A stretch of 64,000 bases of DNA from Pseudonocardia sp. MH-G8 (GTDB taxonomy: Bacteria > Actinomycetota > Actinomycetes > Mycobacteriales > Pseudonocardiaceae): NCBI RefSeq assembly GCF_002262885.1, contig NZ_NKYF01000005.1:248001-312000 (forward strand), in the 5' to 3' direction. Positions within the stretch are counted from its first letter, which is position 1. Each line of letters starts with the position of its first letter. The notes beneath the pieces were generated by a model. The model was not told where the DNA came from. It saw only the letters and a list, made by a program, of their open reading frames with translations, and did no database searches. The position numbers were made by a program, and so were the translations under genes. Shown piece after piece: positions 33,373 through 41,289 of this stretch.

Positions 33373-34047
33373 ATGACCGCAGTCGCCCTCGCCGAGCTCG
33401 CGGCCCTGCTCGCCGACCGGACGCGCGCGCGGTTCTGCGTCGCCCTGCTCGACGGGCGGGCGTGGACGGCGAGCGAGCTGGCCGGCGTGGCCGGGGTGGC
33501 CCCGTCGACGGCGAGCGAGCACCTCGGGCGGTTGGTCGCCGGCGGACTGCTCGTCGAGCGCCGTCAGGGGCGGCACCGGTACGTGCAGCTGGCCTCGCCA
33601 CAGGTCGCGCAGCTGGTCGAGGACATGGCGGCATTCGCCACCCCCGCGCAGGCGGCGCCGGTCGGGTTGCGCGCGGTGCGGGCGGCAGCGGCGCTGGCCG
33701 AGGCCCGCACCTGCTACGACCACCTCGCCGGCCGGCTCGGCGTCGCGATCACCGATTCCCTGGGCGCCCGCGGGCTGCTCGACCGCGCGGGCGGGTTCGC
33801 GCTCACCTCCACCGGGCTCGACTGGTTCGCCACGGAGCTGGGTTTCGTCCCCGCCCGGTCCCGGCGGCCGGTGGCCCGCCCGTGCCTGGACTGGACCGAG
33901 CGCCGCTCGCACCTCGCGGGGCAGGCCGGCGCGCACCTGTGCGCGCAACTGGAGCGCAACGGCTGGATCACTCGCCGCGAAGGCGACCGAGCGGTACGAC
34001 GGACGGCAGCCGGCGAGACGGCGCTGCACGACCTGCTCGGCGTCTGA
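33373..34047 (+). CDS. ArsR-type transcriptional regulator
   Basis: 224 residues. The N-terminal winged helix (about residues 10-85) reads ADRTRARFCVALLDGRAWTASELAGVAGV ... STASEHLGRLVAGGLL. The C-terminal half (WTERRSHLAGQAGAHLCAQL, GWITRREGDRAVRRT) resembles a second winged-helix-like region seen in long ArsR regulators. No metal-binding cysteine cluster is present, so a metal sensor is unlikely. Start chosen by the GGGAGG ribosome site. No obvious target gene beside it other than itself. Confidence 0.85.
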   Translation: MTAVALAELAALLADRTRARFCVALLDGRAWTASELAGVAGVAPSTASEHLGRLVAGGLLVERRQGRHRYVQLASPQVAQLVEDMAAFATPAQAAPVGLRAVRAAAALAEARTCYDHLAGRLGVAITDSLGARGLLDRAGGFALTSTGLDWFATELGFVPARSRRPVARPCLDWTERRSHLAGQAGAHLCAQLERNGWITRREGDRAVRRTAAGETALHDLLGV

Positions 34048-34049
34048 CC

Positions 34050-34113
34050 GCACACACCGTCTCGGGACCGCGCAGAGCGCCCGCGGTGTGCGCGGTCCCG
34101 GCTCGGTGTGTGC
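34050..34113. terminator. Long stem-loop between convergent genes (family D)
   Basis: 25-base arms (34050-34074 and 34089-34113) with 22 pairs and a 14-base loop; left arm begins GCACACACCG, right arm ends CGGTGTGTGC. It begins two bases after the ArsR-like stop and serves the convergent nucleotidyltransferase gene as well. Confidence 0.75.
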
Positions 34114-34153
34114 CGTCGCCTCGTGGGGTCCGCCGGACCCCGCGCCGGCGCCT

Positions 34154-34990
34154 TCAGCGGAAGGCGGCGACCGCGGCCTGCAGCCGTTCGTCCTCGAGGT
34201 CGTGCTCGACGTCGTCCGCGGCGTTCTCCCAGACCATCCACGGCCGGTTCCCGGCCTGGTAGGCCGCTTCGAGGGAGCTGCGCTCCTTGAGCGTGTCGGC
34301 CGGCTGCCAGAACCCGCGGTGCTGGTAGCCCTGCAATCGACCCTCCTTCGCCAACGGTAGGCACGCGTCGGCGACCAGGTCCCCGCCCGGCGGGAGGTAG
34401 TCGAAGACCTCCGGCCGCAGCACGAAATAGCCCCCGTTCTCCCACAGCGCCATCTCCTGCAACGTCGAGATCCTGGAGACGAGCCCGTCGTCGTCCACGT
34501 CAACGCAGTGGAAGGCGGATTGCGGCGGTACGGCCAGCAACGCCCCCACCGCCGACGAACGCCGGAACCGCTCGACCATCGAGTTCAACGGCAGGTCCGT
34601 CAGCACGTCGGCGTAGTTGGCCAGGAACATCTCCTCGCCCTCCACGTGCCTGCGCACGCGCCGCAACCGCTCCCCGATCGGCGAATCCACACCGGTGTGC
34701 ACGAACGTGATCGTCCAGTCCGAGATGTCGCTGCCCAGCAGCTCCACGTCCCCGCCACGCAACACGAAGTCGTTCGACGCGGTCTCGGAGTAGCTCAGGA
34801 AGAAGTCCTTGATGTGATGCGCCCCATACCCCAGGCAGAGCACGAAATCGGTATGCCCGAAATGCGCGTAGTAGCGCATCACGTGCCAGATCAACGGCCG
34901 CGGGCCCACCGGATGCATCGGCTTGGGCAGATCGGACACCCCGTCCCGCATCCGCATCCCGTACCCGCCGCAGAACAACACGACCTTCAT
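34154..34990 (-). CDS. Glucose-1-phosphate cytidylyltransferase-like nucleotidyltransferase
   Basis: 278 residues from ATG 34990, preceded by GGGGGATT (an upstream ATG at 35014 lacks a site). N-terminal nucleotide-binding motif VVLFCGGYGMRMRDG and substrate lysine in DLPKPMHPVG. LIWHVMRYYAHFGHTDFVLCLGYG, NGGYFVLRPEVFDYL and FWQPADTLKERSSLE follow RfbF (CDP-glucose synthase) throughout. Usual RfbF length is about 257. No CDP-sugar or polysaccharide genes adjoin it, so the product's use is unknown; specificity for CTP over UTP or dTTP is inferred from overall similarity. Confidence 0.8.
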   Translation of the reverse strand: MKVVLFCGGYGMRMRDGVSDLPKPMHPVGPRPLIWHVMRYYAHFGHTDFVLCLGYGAHHIKDFFLSYSETASNDFVLRGGDVELLGSDISDWTITFVHTGVDSPIGERLRRVRRHVEGEEMFLANYADVLTDLPLNSMVERFRRSSAVGALLAVPPQSAFHCVDVDDDGLVSRISTLQEMALWENGGYFVLRPEVFDYLPPGGDLVADACLPLAKEGRLQGYQHRGFWQPADTLKERSSLEAAYQAGNRPWMVWENAADDVEHDLEDERLQAAVAAFR

Positions 34991-35083
34991 CGAATCCCCC
35001 ACAACACCCGTCATCGTGACGGAGCCCCCTCAGCCCCCTCGCTCACCCCATAGTGCCTGTTTCCGCGGCGGCGGGCATTGTGA

Positions 35084-35980
35084 TCAGCGACGGTGCGGGG
35101 TGAGGTGGACACCCGCGAGCAGTCCAGCCACCACGATCGCCGTTCCCGTCCACACCGCCGGCCCGGGGATCGCGGTGCCCAGCAGCACCCCGGCGACGGC
35201 CGCGGCCACCGGCGCCACCCCGGTGAGCAGGCCGGCCAGGGCGGTGCCCAGCCGGCCGACCGCCGAGTACCAGAGGACGAACGCGATGGCGGTGAGCACC
35301 ACTGCCAGGTAGGCGATCGCCAGCAGGTGCGGGGCGCGCAGCGTCGTCACGGCGGCGGGCCCTTCGGTGGCGGCGCTCAGCACGAGGAGTTGCGCGGTCG
35401 CGATCCAGCAGGTGTGCACCGACACGCTCCACGGACCGAGCCTGCGCAGCACGGGGACCGCGAGCAGGGTGAACCCGACCTCGCAGGCCAGCACGGTGGC
35501 CGCCCAGCCGAGCCCGGCGAGGTCGGTGCGGCCGCCGCCCTGGACCACCAGCGCGCCCGCGGTGACGACGGCGGCCACGAGCACCGCCCGCGCCGTCGGC
35601 CGCTCGCCCTCCAGCAGCGGTCCGACGAGCGCGAGGACGACGGGCACGCACGCCACCGCCACGCCGAGTGCCGCGGGCTCGGCGTGCGCGGCACCGCGGA
35701 CGAGCGCGACGTTGAACAGCACGAGCCCGACCGCGGCCACCCCGGCGAGCCAGAGCCACTCGGCGCCCCGGGGCGAGGTCACGCGATTCCCGGTGACGCG
35801 GGCGAGCCCGATCAGCAGCAGGACGGCGACGGCGTAGCGCACGGCCTGGGAGGTGAACAGCGGCGCGTCACCCAGCTCGGCGGACACGGCGACGCTGCCT
35901 CCGACGCTCGCCATCGCGAGGGCGCCCAGGGCGAGCGGGACCGAGCGACCGGCGGTCCTCGGGGAGAGCGAGAGCGACAT
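35084..35980 (-). CDS. EamA/DMT-family permease
   Basis: 298 residues with ten membrane helices in two EamA repeats (boundary near residue 145). Start taken at ATG 35980, which leaves a short RRT-free cytoplasmic lead MSLSLSPRTAGRSVPL. These transporters export amino acids, metabolites or drugs; the substrate is not predictable. A palindrome just upstream of the start suggests control by a dedicated regulator that is not nearby. Confidence 0.88.
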   Translation of the reverse strand: MSLSLSPRTAGRSVPLALGALAMASVGGSVAVSAELGDAPLFTSQAVRYAVAVLLLIGLARVTGNRVTSPRGAEWLWLAGVAAVGLVLFNVALVRGAAHAEPAALGVAVACVPVVLALVGPLLEGERPTARAVLVAAVVTAGALVVQGGGRTDLAGLGWAATVLACEVGFTLLAVPVLRRLGPWSVSVHTCWIATAQLLVLSAATEGPAAVTTLRAPHLLAIAYLAVVLTAIAFVLWYSAVGRLGTALAGLLTGVAPVAAAVAGVLLGTAIPGPAVWTGTAIVVAGLLAGVHLTPHRR

Positions 35981-35998
35981 GGCTCCAGCGTGGCGCCA

Positions 35999-36024
35999 CA
36001 GTGGTCCTCGACAGGGGACCACTG
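35999..36024. promoter_or_regulatory. Candidate operator upstream of the EamA permease
   Basis: CAGTGGTCC and GGACCACTG, exact 9-base arms with an 8-base spacer; a third half-site AGGGGACC follows at 36037-36044, 24 bases after the one at 36013. The arrangement of one palindrome plus an extra direct half-site recalls MocR-type sites. Confidence 0.5.
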
Positions 36025-36107
36025 GGGCGTCGGCTCAGGGGACCAATCCGCGGCCGCCGGCGCGGGAGCCAGTTGTCGGTGCACCGCACGTCGTGGCGAT
36101 CTTCCGC

Positions 36108-36125
36108 GTGCGGTGATGACCGCAC
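36108..36125 (-). terminator. Short stem-loop after the pseudokinase gene
   Basis: GTGCGGT and ACCGCAC with a GATG tetraloop, 28 bases past the pseudokinase stop. Small and without a T-run, so a weak call. Confidence 0.4.
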
Positions 36126-36153
36126 CGCGGCGCTGCACCCCCTAGTTCCAGGG

Positions 36154-37911
36154 TCAGGGCACAGCGGGCAGGCGGTCCACGGCGACCTCGGCGATCTCGA
36201 TGGCCTGCGCGCACGGGTCCGGGATCGGCACGGGGTGGTCGACCTTCACGAGCAGCAGTTCGTCCGCCGGATTCCCGCCCGGCTCGGTGTAGGGACGGTG
36301 CAGGATCGTGACGTCGCACCCGGCGCGGTCCTCGTCCGGTCGGATGGCGGCATCGTGCCCCGCGATCCTCCTCGGGGTGCCGGCGTCGGGCTTGATCCCC
36401 TCGTCGCGGTCGTAGGCGATATCGATGGCCGCTCCGGTGGCCACGTTCTCCCAGTCGCAGTCCCAACTCGCGAAACCCGGGTCGGGCTCGACGGTCTCCA
36501 GGCCCGGGACCTTCGCGACGGCGGCCCGGTCGAGCAGCCCGCAGGCGTCGACCGTGGCCAGCGACCCGGTGTCGAACGGCGCCGGGCGTCGGGGCACCGG
36601 ACCGCGGGCGAGCATCGCGAGCGCGCCGTCGGTGGCGACGTCCGCGACCGCACAGGGGTCGGGAGCCGGGCCCAGCAGGAGCTGGCCCGAGACGCGGACG
36701 TCGTTGCCGTCGGACAGCCGCAGCGTGCGGACGCACTCGCCGTTGACGGGTGCGCTCCGCACGATCACCAGGCCGTTGCGCTCCTCGGGCACGCCCTCGG
36801 GCAGCACCTCGCCGGCCGCGGTGAACTGCAGCCGCGCGACGGCACGGTCCGGTCCGGACTCGATGTACACGTCGCAGCGTTCGAAGCCGCCGCCATCGGT
36901 CTCCAGGATGGGCTTGCCGAACCGCTCGAACCACTCGGGGTTCAGCATCGAACACGGCGCGGCAGTGGCGGGGTCGCCGAGGGTGGGGCCGGGCCCGGTC
37001 GCCTCGACCGTCGTGGGCCCGAGGCGCGGCCAGACCAACAGGCCCGCCGCCACGACCACGACCACCGCGGCGGCCGCGATCCACAGCCACCGCCTGCCGC
37101 CGGCGCCCTCGCCCCGCGCGTCGGCGGGCGAGGTGCGCGCCACCTCGGTGAGCATCTGGGCGGCCTCGGCAGCCGTGGGCCGCTCGCGCGGCCTGCTCTC
37201 CAGCATGCTCGCCAGCACGGGGCCGAGCGCCCCGGCCCGGCGCGGCGGTTCCACGATCCCCCGCATCGCCGCCGTGCGGGTCTGGCCGGGGTCGCCCTCA
37301 CCCCACGGCGGTCGCCCCTCCACCGCCGCGTAGAGCGTGGCGCCGAGCGAGAAGACATCGGCCTGCGGGCCGGGCTCGAGCCCGTTGGCCACCTCGGGGG
37401 CGACATAGGCCTCGACGTCCGGGGCGCCGCGGTCACCGGAGCCGAAACCGGTGAGCGTCATGCGGTCGCCACCGCCGACGAGGACGTTGCGCGGTGCCAC
37501 GGCCCGGTGCACGATCCGCAGTGCCGGCGAATGCGCGAAGGCCAGCGCCCCGGCCGCCTGCGCGCCGATCGCGGCCGCCTGGTGCGGGGGCAGCGGGCCG
37601 GTGGCCGTGAGGTCGGCCAGGCTCGGCGCCGCCACGTACCGCGTGGCGAGCCACAGCTCGCCGTCGTGCTGCACCAGGCCGTGCACCGGGGCGATGTTCG
37701 GGTGGTCCAGCAGTGAGGCGAGCCCGGCGTCGGCGCGCAGCTGCTCGCGGGCGCGTTCCCGCTTCGCGGGCGCCATCGGCAGCCGTACGCGTCGCAGCTC
37801 CACCGTGGCGTTCGACCCCTGCTCGGTGGCGCGCCACACGCCGCCCTTCCCGCCGGGGCCGATCTCGGCCTCGAGGCGGTATCGCCCGGCGATCAGGTCG
37901 CCACGCTCCAC
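36154..37911 (-). CDS. Membrane-anchored serine/threonine pseudokinase with external domains
   Basis: 585 residues from GTG 37911. Residues 10-258 have the fold of a bacterial Ser/Thr kinase: glycine loop IGPGGKGGVW, HPNI after helix C, APE at 171-173, DVFSLGATLYAAVEGRPPW and RERPTAAE. The catalytic residues are gone: the beta-3 Lys position is Arg (VELR, 37-40), HRD is HRA and the following Lys is Ala (HRAVAPRN, 135-142), and DFG is GFG (155-157). Phosphotransfer is therefore not expected. A helix at about 274-295 leads to an external region with two similar segments, PCSMLNPEWFERFGKP and ACGLLDRAAVAKVPGLE, and several cysteines, recalling DUF3558-type lipoprotein domains. Likely a signalling scaffold. 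Alone between convergent and same-strand neighbours. Confidence 0.88.
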   Translation of the reverse strand: MERGDLIAGRYRLEAEIGPGGKGGVWRATEQGSNATVELRRVRLPMAPAKRERAREQLRADAGLASLLDHPNIAPVHGLVQHDGELWLATRYVAAPSLADLTATGPLPPHQAAAIGAQAAGALAFAHSPALRIVHRAVAPRNVLVGGGDRMTLTGFGSGDRGAPDVEAYVAPEVANGLEPGPQADVFSLGATLYAAVEGRPPWGEGDPGQTRTAAMRGIVEPPRRAGALGPVLASMLESRPRERPTAAEAAQMLTEVARTSPADARGEGAGGRRWLWIAAAAVVVVVAAGLLVWPRLGPTTVEATGPGPTLGDPATAAPCSMLNPEWFERFGKPILETDGGGFERCDVYIESGPDRAVARLQFTAAGEVLPEGVPEERNGLVIVRSAPVNGECVRTLRLSDGNDVRVSGQLLLGPAPDPCAVADVATDGALAMLARGPVPRRPAPFDTGSLATVDACGLLDRAAVAKVPGLETVEPDPGFASWDCDWENVATGAAIDIAYDRDEGIKPDAGTPRRIAGHDAAIRPDEDRAGCDVTILHRPYTEPGGNPADELLLVKVDHPVPIPDPCAQAIEIAEVAVDRLPAVP

Positions 37912-38017
37912 AATTTCCCCCTACAGCCATCCGATCGGCCGAACGGTAGCGGACGCCGCAGCGGGCCCCGCGAGCCCCGTCCGTGCCGCCGCTGCACCAG
38001 CGTCGCTACGCCGGTGC

Positions 38018-39013
38018 TTACTCGGCGCCGAAGGTGAAGACCATCCGGCAGCGGAACTCCTCGCCGGGGCGCAGCACCGCGGACGGGTAGTCCGGGTGGT
38101 TCGGCGCGTCGGGGAAGTTCTGCGCTTCCAAGCAGAACGCGTCGCCCTGGCGGGCCGTGCTGCCCTCGCCCAGCACCAGCGTGCCGTTCAGCATGTTGCC
38201 GGCGTAGAACTGCACGCTGGGCTGGTCGGTGCGCAGCTCCATGGTGCGTCCGGTGCGCGGCTCCACCACCCGGGCGGCCGCCCGGAGCTCGCCCGCGGGG
38301 CCCTCGAGGACGTAGGCGTGGTCGTAGCCGCGCACGTTGACCAGCAGCGGGTGCGCGTCCCGGATCCGCGCACCGAGGCGCGCGGGGGAGCGGAAGTCCA
38401 GCGGGGTGCCGTCCACCGGTACCGGCGGACCGGTGGGCAACGAGTCGTCGCCCACCGGCAGCACGTGCCCGGCGTGCAACTGCACCTCGTGGTCCTCCGC
38501 GGTACCGCCGCCTGCGAGGTTCCAGTAGGCGTGGTTGGTCAGGCTGAGCACCGTCGCAGCGTCCGTGGTGGCGGTGTAGGTGATCGAGAGCTCCGGCCCT
38601 TCGACGCTGAAGGTCGCGGCGACCTCGAGCGTGCCCGGGAACCCGTTCTCCCCGTCGGGACTGGTGTGGCGGAGCGTCACCGACGACCCGTCCACCCCGT
38701 CGGTGCTCCACTCGGCGGCGTCGAAGCCGCCCGGGCCGCCGTGCAGGGCGTTCTCCCCCTCGTTCGGCGGGATCCGGTGCTCCACGCCGTCGAGGGTGAA
38801 GCGCGCGCCGGCGATCCGGTTGGCGTAGCGGCCCACGCTGGCGCCGAGGTAGCCCGGCGCCTCCCGGTACGCGTCCAGGTCGGACAGCCCGAGCGTCACC
38901 TCGCCCCACTGCCCGTCACGGTCCGGGGTGCGGACCGAGACGATACGGGCGCCGTAGGCGATCACGCCGACCTCGAGCGCGCTGCTGCGCAGCCACATCA
39001 CGTCCATGGTCAT
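38018..39013 (-). CDS. galM: Aldose 1-epimerase (mutarotase)
   Basis: 331 residues of the GalM family. The substrate motif GRYANRIAGARF, ENALHGG (His), LTNHAYWNLAG (catalytic His) and LEAQNFPDAPNHPDYPS (catalytic Glu) are all present. It interconverts alpha and beta anomers of sugars; after araA in the arabinose operon it probably prepares L-arabinose for the isomerase. Last gene of araB-araD-araA-galM. Confidence 0.92.
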   Translation of the reverse strand: MTMDVMWLRSSALEVGVIAYGARIVSVRTPDRDGQWGEVTLGLSDLDAYREAPGYLGASVGRYANRIAGARFTLDGVEHRIPPNEGENALHGGPGGFDAAEWSTDGVDGSSVTLRHTSPDGENGFPGTLEVAATFSVEGPELSITYTATTDAATVLSLTNHAYWNLAGGGTAEDHEVQLHAGHVLPVGDDSLPTGPPVPVDGTPLDFRSPARLGARIRDAHPLLVNVRGYDHAYVLEGPAGELRAAARVVEPRTGRTMELRTDQPSVQFYAGNMLNGTLVLGEGSTARQGDAFCLEAQNFPDAPNHPDYPSAVLRPGEEFRCRMVFTFGAE

Positions 39014-39019
39014 GTTTCT

Positions 39020-39033
39020 ACAGGGGCCCCTGT
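39020..39033. promoter_or_regulatory. 14-base palindrome between araA and galM
   Basis: ACAGGGGCCCCTGT, a perfect palindrome in the 22-base gap between the araA stop and the galM start. It would cover the galM ribosome-binding region in mRNA and may lower its translation; a protein site is possible too. Confidence 0.4.
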
Positions 39034-39035
39034 TC

Positions 39036-40526
39036 CTACAGGCCCCCGGCCAGCCGGAAGTACGCCTGGTTCCAGCGCAGCTCCTGCTGGAACCGGCGCA
39101 CCTGCGTGTCGGCGTCGATCACGACCAGCTCGGTGCGGGCGAACTCGGCGAGGTCGGCGACCTCGTCCGTGGTGAGCGCCGTGGAGAGCACGGTGTGGTG
39201 GGGGCCGCCTGCCGTGATCCACGCCTCGGCGGAGGTCGCCAGGTCGGGCCGGGGCTCCCACACCGCGCGCGCGACCGGGAGGTTCGGCAGCGGCTCGTCC
39301 GCGGGCACCACGTCGATCTCGTTGAGCACCAGCCGGAAGCGATCGCCCATGTCGGACATGCCGACGACGAAGCCGGCGCCCGGGGCGGTGTCGAACACCA
39401 TGCGCACCGGGTCCTCACGGCCGCCGATGCCCAGCGGGTGGATCTCGATGCGCGGGGTGGCGGCCGCGATCGTCGGGCAGACCTCGAGCATGTGCGCACC
39501 CAGGATCTTCGGGGTGCCCGGGCCCAGGTGGTAGGTGTAGTCCTCCATGAACGAGGTGCCGCCGGGCAGGCCCTCGGCGGCGACCTTGAGCGTGCGCAGC
39601 AGCGCGGCGGTCTTCCAGTCGCCCTCGCCCGCGAAGCCGTAGCCGTCGGCCATCAGCCGCTGCACGGCGAGGCCGGGGAGCTGGCGCAGCGCGCCGAGGT
39701 CCTCGAAGTTGCTGGTGAACGCCTTCGCGCCGGTGTGCTCGAGCATGGCGCGCAGGCCCAGCTCGATCCGCGCCCCGTAGCGCAGCGACTCGTGGCGCTC
39801 CCCGCCGCGGCGCAGCGGCGCGTCGACGTCGTAGCGTTCCTCGTACTCGGCGACGAGCCGGTCGACCTCGGTGTCCAGGCTCGCGTGCACGGCCTCGGCG
39901 AGGTCGGTGACGGCGTAGCCGTTGACGGTGACGCCCCAGCGCCACTGCGCCTCCGTGCGGTCCCCCTCGGTGACGGCGACGTCGCGCATGGTGTCGCCGA
40001 AGCGGGCGAGCTTCAGCGAGCGGATCTCCGCCCAGCCCTTCGCCGCGCGCGACCACGCCGCGATCTTGCGCTGCACGTCCGTGTTCGCGACGTGCCCGGC
40101 GACGACCTTGCGGACGACCCCGAGCCGGGCCTGGATGTACCCGAACTCCCGGTCGCCGTGGGCGGCCTGGTTCAGGTTCATGAAGTCCATGTCGATGGTC
40201 GACCACGGCAGCGCCTGGTTGGCCTGCGTGTGCAGGTGCAGCAGCGGCTTCGCCAACGCGTCGAGCCCGTGGATCCACATGCGGGCCGGGGAGAAGGTGT
40301 GCATCCACGCGATGACGCCGAGGCAGTCGGGGTCGGCGTTCGCCGCGAGCATCACGCGGTGGATGCCCTCGGAGCTCGTGAGCACCGGCTTCCAGGCGAG
40401 CTCGACCGGCAGCGCCGCGCCGAGCTCCTTCGCGATCTCCTGCGACTGCTGCGCGACCTGCGCCAGCGTCTCGTCGCCGTAGAGCCCCTGGCTGCCGGTC
40501 AGGAACCAGACCTGTGCGCGCATCAC
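39036..40526 (-). CDS. araA: L-arabinose isomerase
   Basis: 496 residues, the usual AraA length. [15 protein letters not shown] opens the protein; [34 protein letters not shown] (metal Glu), [10 protein letters not shown] (metal Glu and His) and the later metal His regions match AraA. It converts L-arabinose to L-ribulose in the cytoplasm with Mn. Follows araD by 67 bases on the same strand. Confidence 0.95.
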   Translation of the reverse strand: MMRAQVWFLTGSQGLYGDETLAQVAQQSQEIAKELGAALPVELAWKPVLTSSEGIHRVMLAANADPDCLGVIAWMHTFSPARMWIHGLDALAKPLLHLHTQANQALPWSTIDMDFMNLNQAAHGDREFGYIQARLGVVRKVVAGHVANTDVQRKIAAWSRAAKGWAEIRSLKLARFGDTMRDVAVTEGDRTEAQWRWGVTVNGYAVTDLAEAVHASLDTEVDRLVAEYEERYDVDAPLRRGGERHESLRYGARIELGLRAMLEHTGAKAFTSNFEDLGALRQLPGLAVQRLMADGYGFAGEGDWKTAALLRTLKVAAEGLPGGTSFMEDYTYHLGPGTPKILGAHMLEVCPTIAAATPRIEIHPLGIGGREDPVRMVFDTAPGAGFVVGMSDMGDRFRLVLNEIDVVPADEPLPNLPVARAVWEPRPDLATSAEAWITAGGPHHTVLSTALTTDEVADLAEFARTELVVIDADTQVRRFQQELRWNQAYFRLAGGL

Positions 40527-40593
40527 TCGGCCTCGCTGCGCTCGGCCGGCGCTACGCGAAGGTGCTGTGACATTGATTCGCTCGCAAGCTCGC

Positions 40594-41289
40594 TCATGAG
40601 GCGCCCCCCTGCTGGCCGTACACGTTCTGGTAGCGGTCGTAGAGCGCGTCCACGTCGTCCTGCGGGATCGGCACGAGCGGGCCCATCTGGCGGGCGATGA
40701 ACGTCGACTTCGCGACGTCCTCGCACATCGCGGCGGCCTTGACCGCGGCCTTCGCGTCCGGGCCGATCGAGAACACGCCGTGGTTCTTCATGATCACCGC
40801 GCGGGAGCGGTGGCCGGTGAGCGTGTCGACGATGCCGCGGCCGATCGCGTCGTCGCCGATGCGGGCGAACGGGCCGAGCGGGATCGGGCCGCCGAACTCG
40901 TCGGCCATCGCCGTGAGCACGCAGGGGATCGGCTCGCCCAGGGCCGCCCACGCGCTCGCGTAGTTGGAGTGCGTGTGCACGACGCCACCGACCTCGGGCA
41001 TGTGCCGGTAGACGTGGGCGTGGGCCTCGGTGTCGCTGGAGGGGGAGTGCTCGCCCTCGACGAGGCGGCCGTGCAGGTCGCAGACGACCATGCGGTCGGC
41101 GGACAGGTCGTCGTAGGACACACCGCTGGGCTTGATGACCATGAGGTCGTGCCCGGGGACGCGGGCGGAGACGTTGCCCGCGGTCCAGACGACGAGGCCG
41201 TAGCGGACCAGCTCGGCGTGCAGGTCGGAGACGCGCTCGCGCAGCTCGTCGACGGCCGCCTTCGCGGATTCGGGGATCACGGAGCTCAC
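40594..41289 (-). CDS. araD: L-ribulose-5-phosphate 4-epimerase
   Basis: 231 residues of the class II aldolase/AraD family. [11 protein letters not shown] and KPSG bind phosphate; zinc ligands are His in [12 protein letters not shown] and the later KNHGVFSIG region; [12 protein letters not shown] supports the active site. GTG start overlapping the araB stop (GTGA). Produces D-xylulose 5-phosphate, the last step of arabinose entry into the pentose phosphate pathway. Confidence 0.93.
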   Translation of the reverse strand: MSSVIPESAKAAVDELRERVSDLHAELVRYGLVVWTAGNVSARVPGHDLMVIKPSGVSYDDLSADRMVVCDLHGRLVEGEHSPSSDTEAHAHVYRHMPEVGGVVHTHSNYASAWAALGEPIPCVLTAMADEFGGPIPLGPFARIGDDAIGRGIVDTLTGHRSRAVIMKNHGVFSIGPDAKAAVKAAAMCEDVAKSTFIARQMGPLVPIPQDDVDALYDRYQNVYGQQGGAS

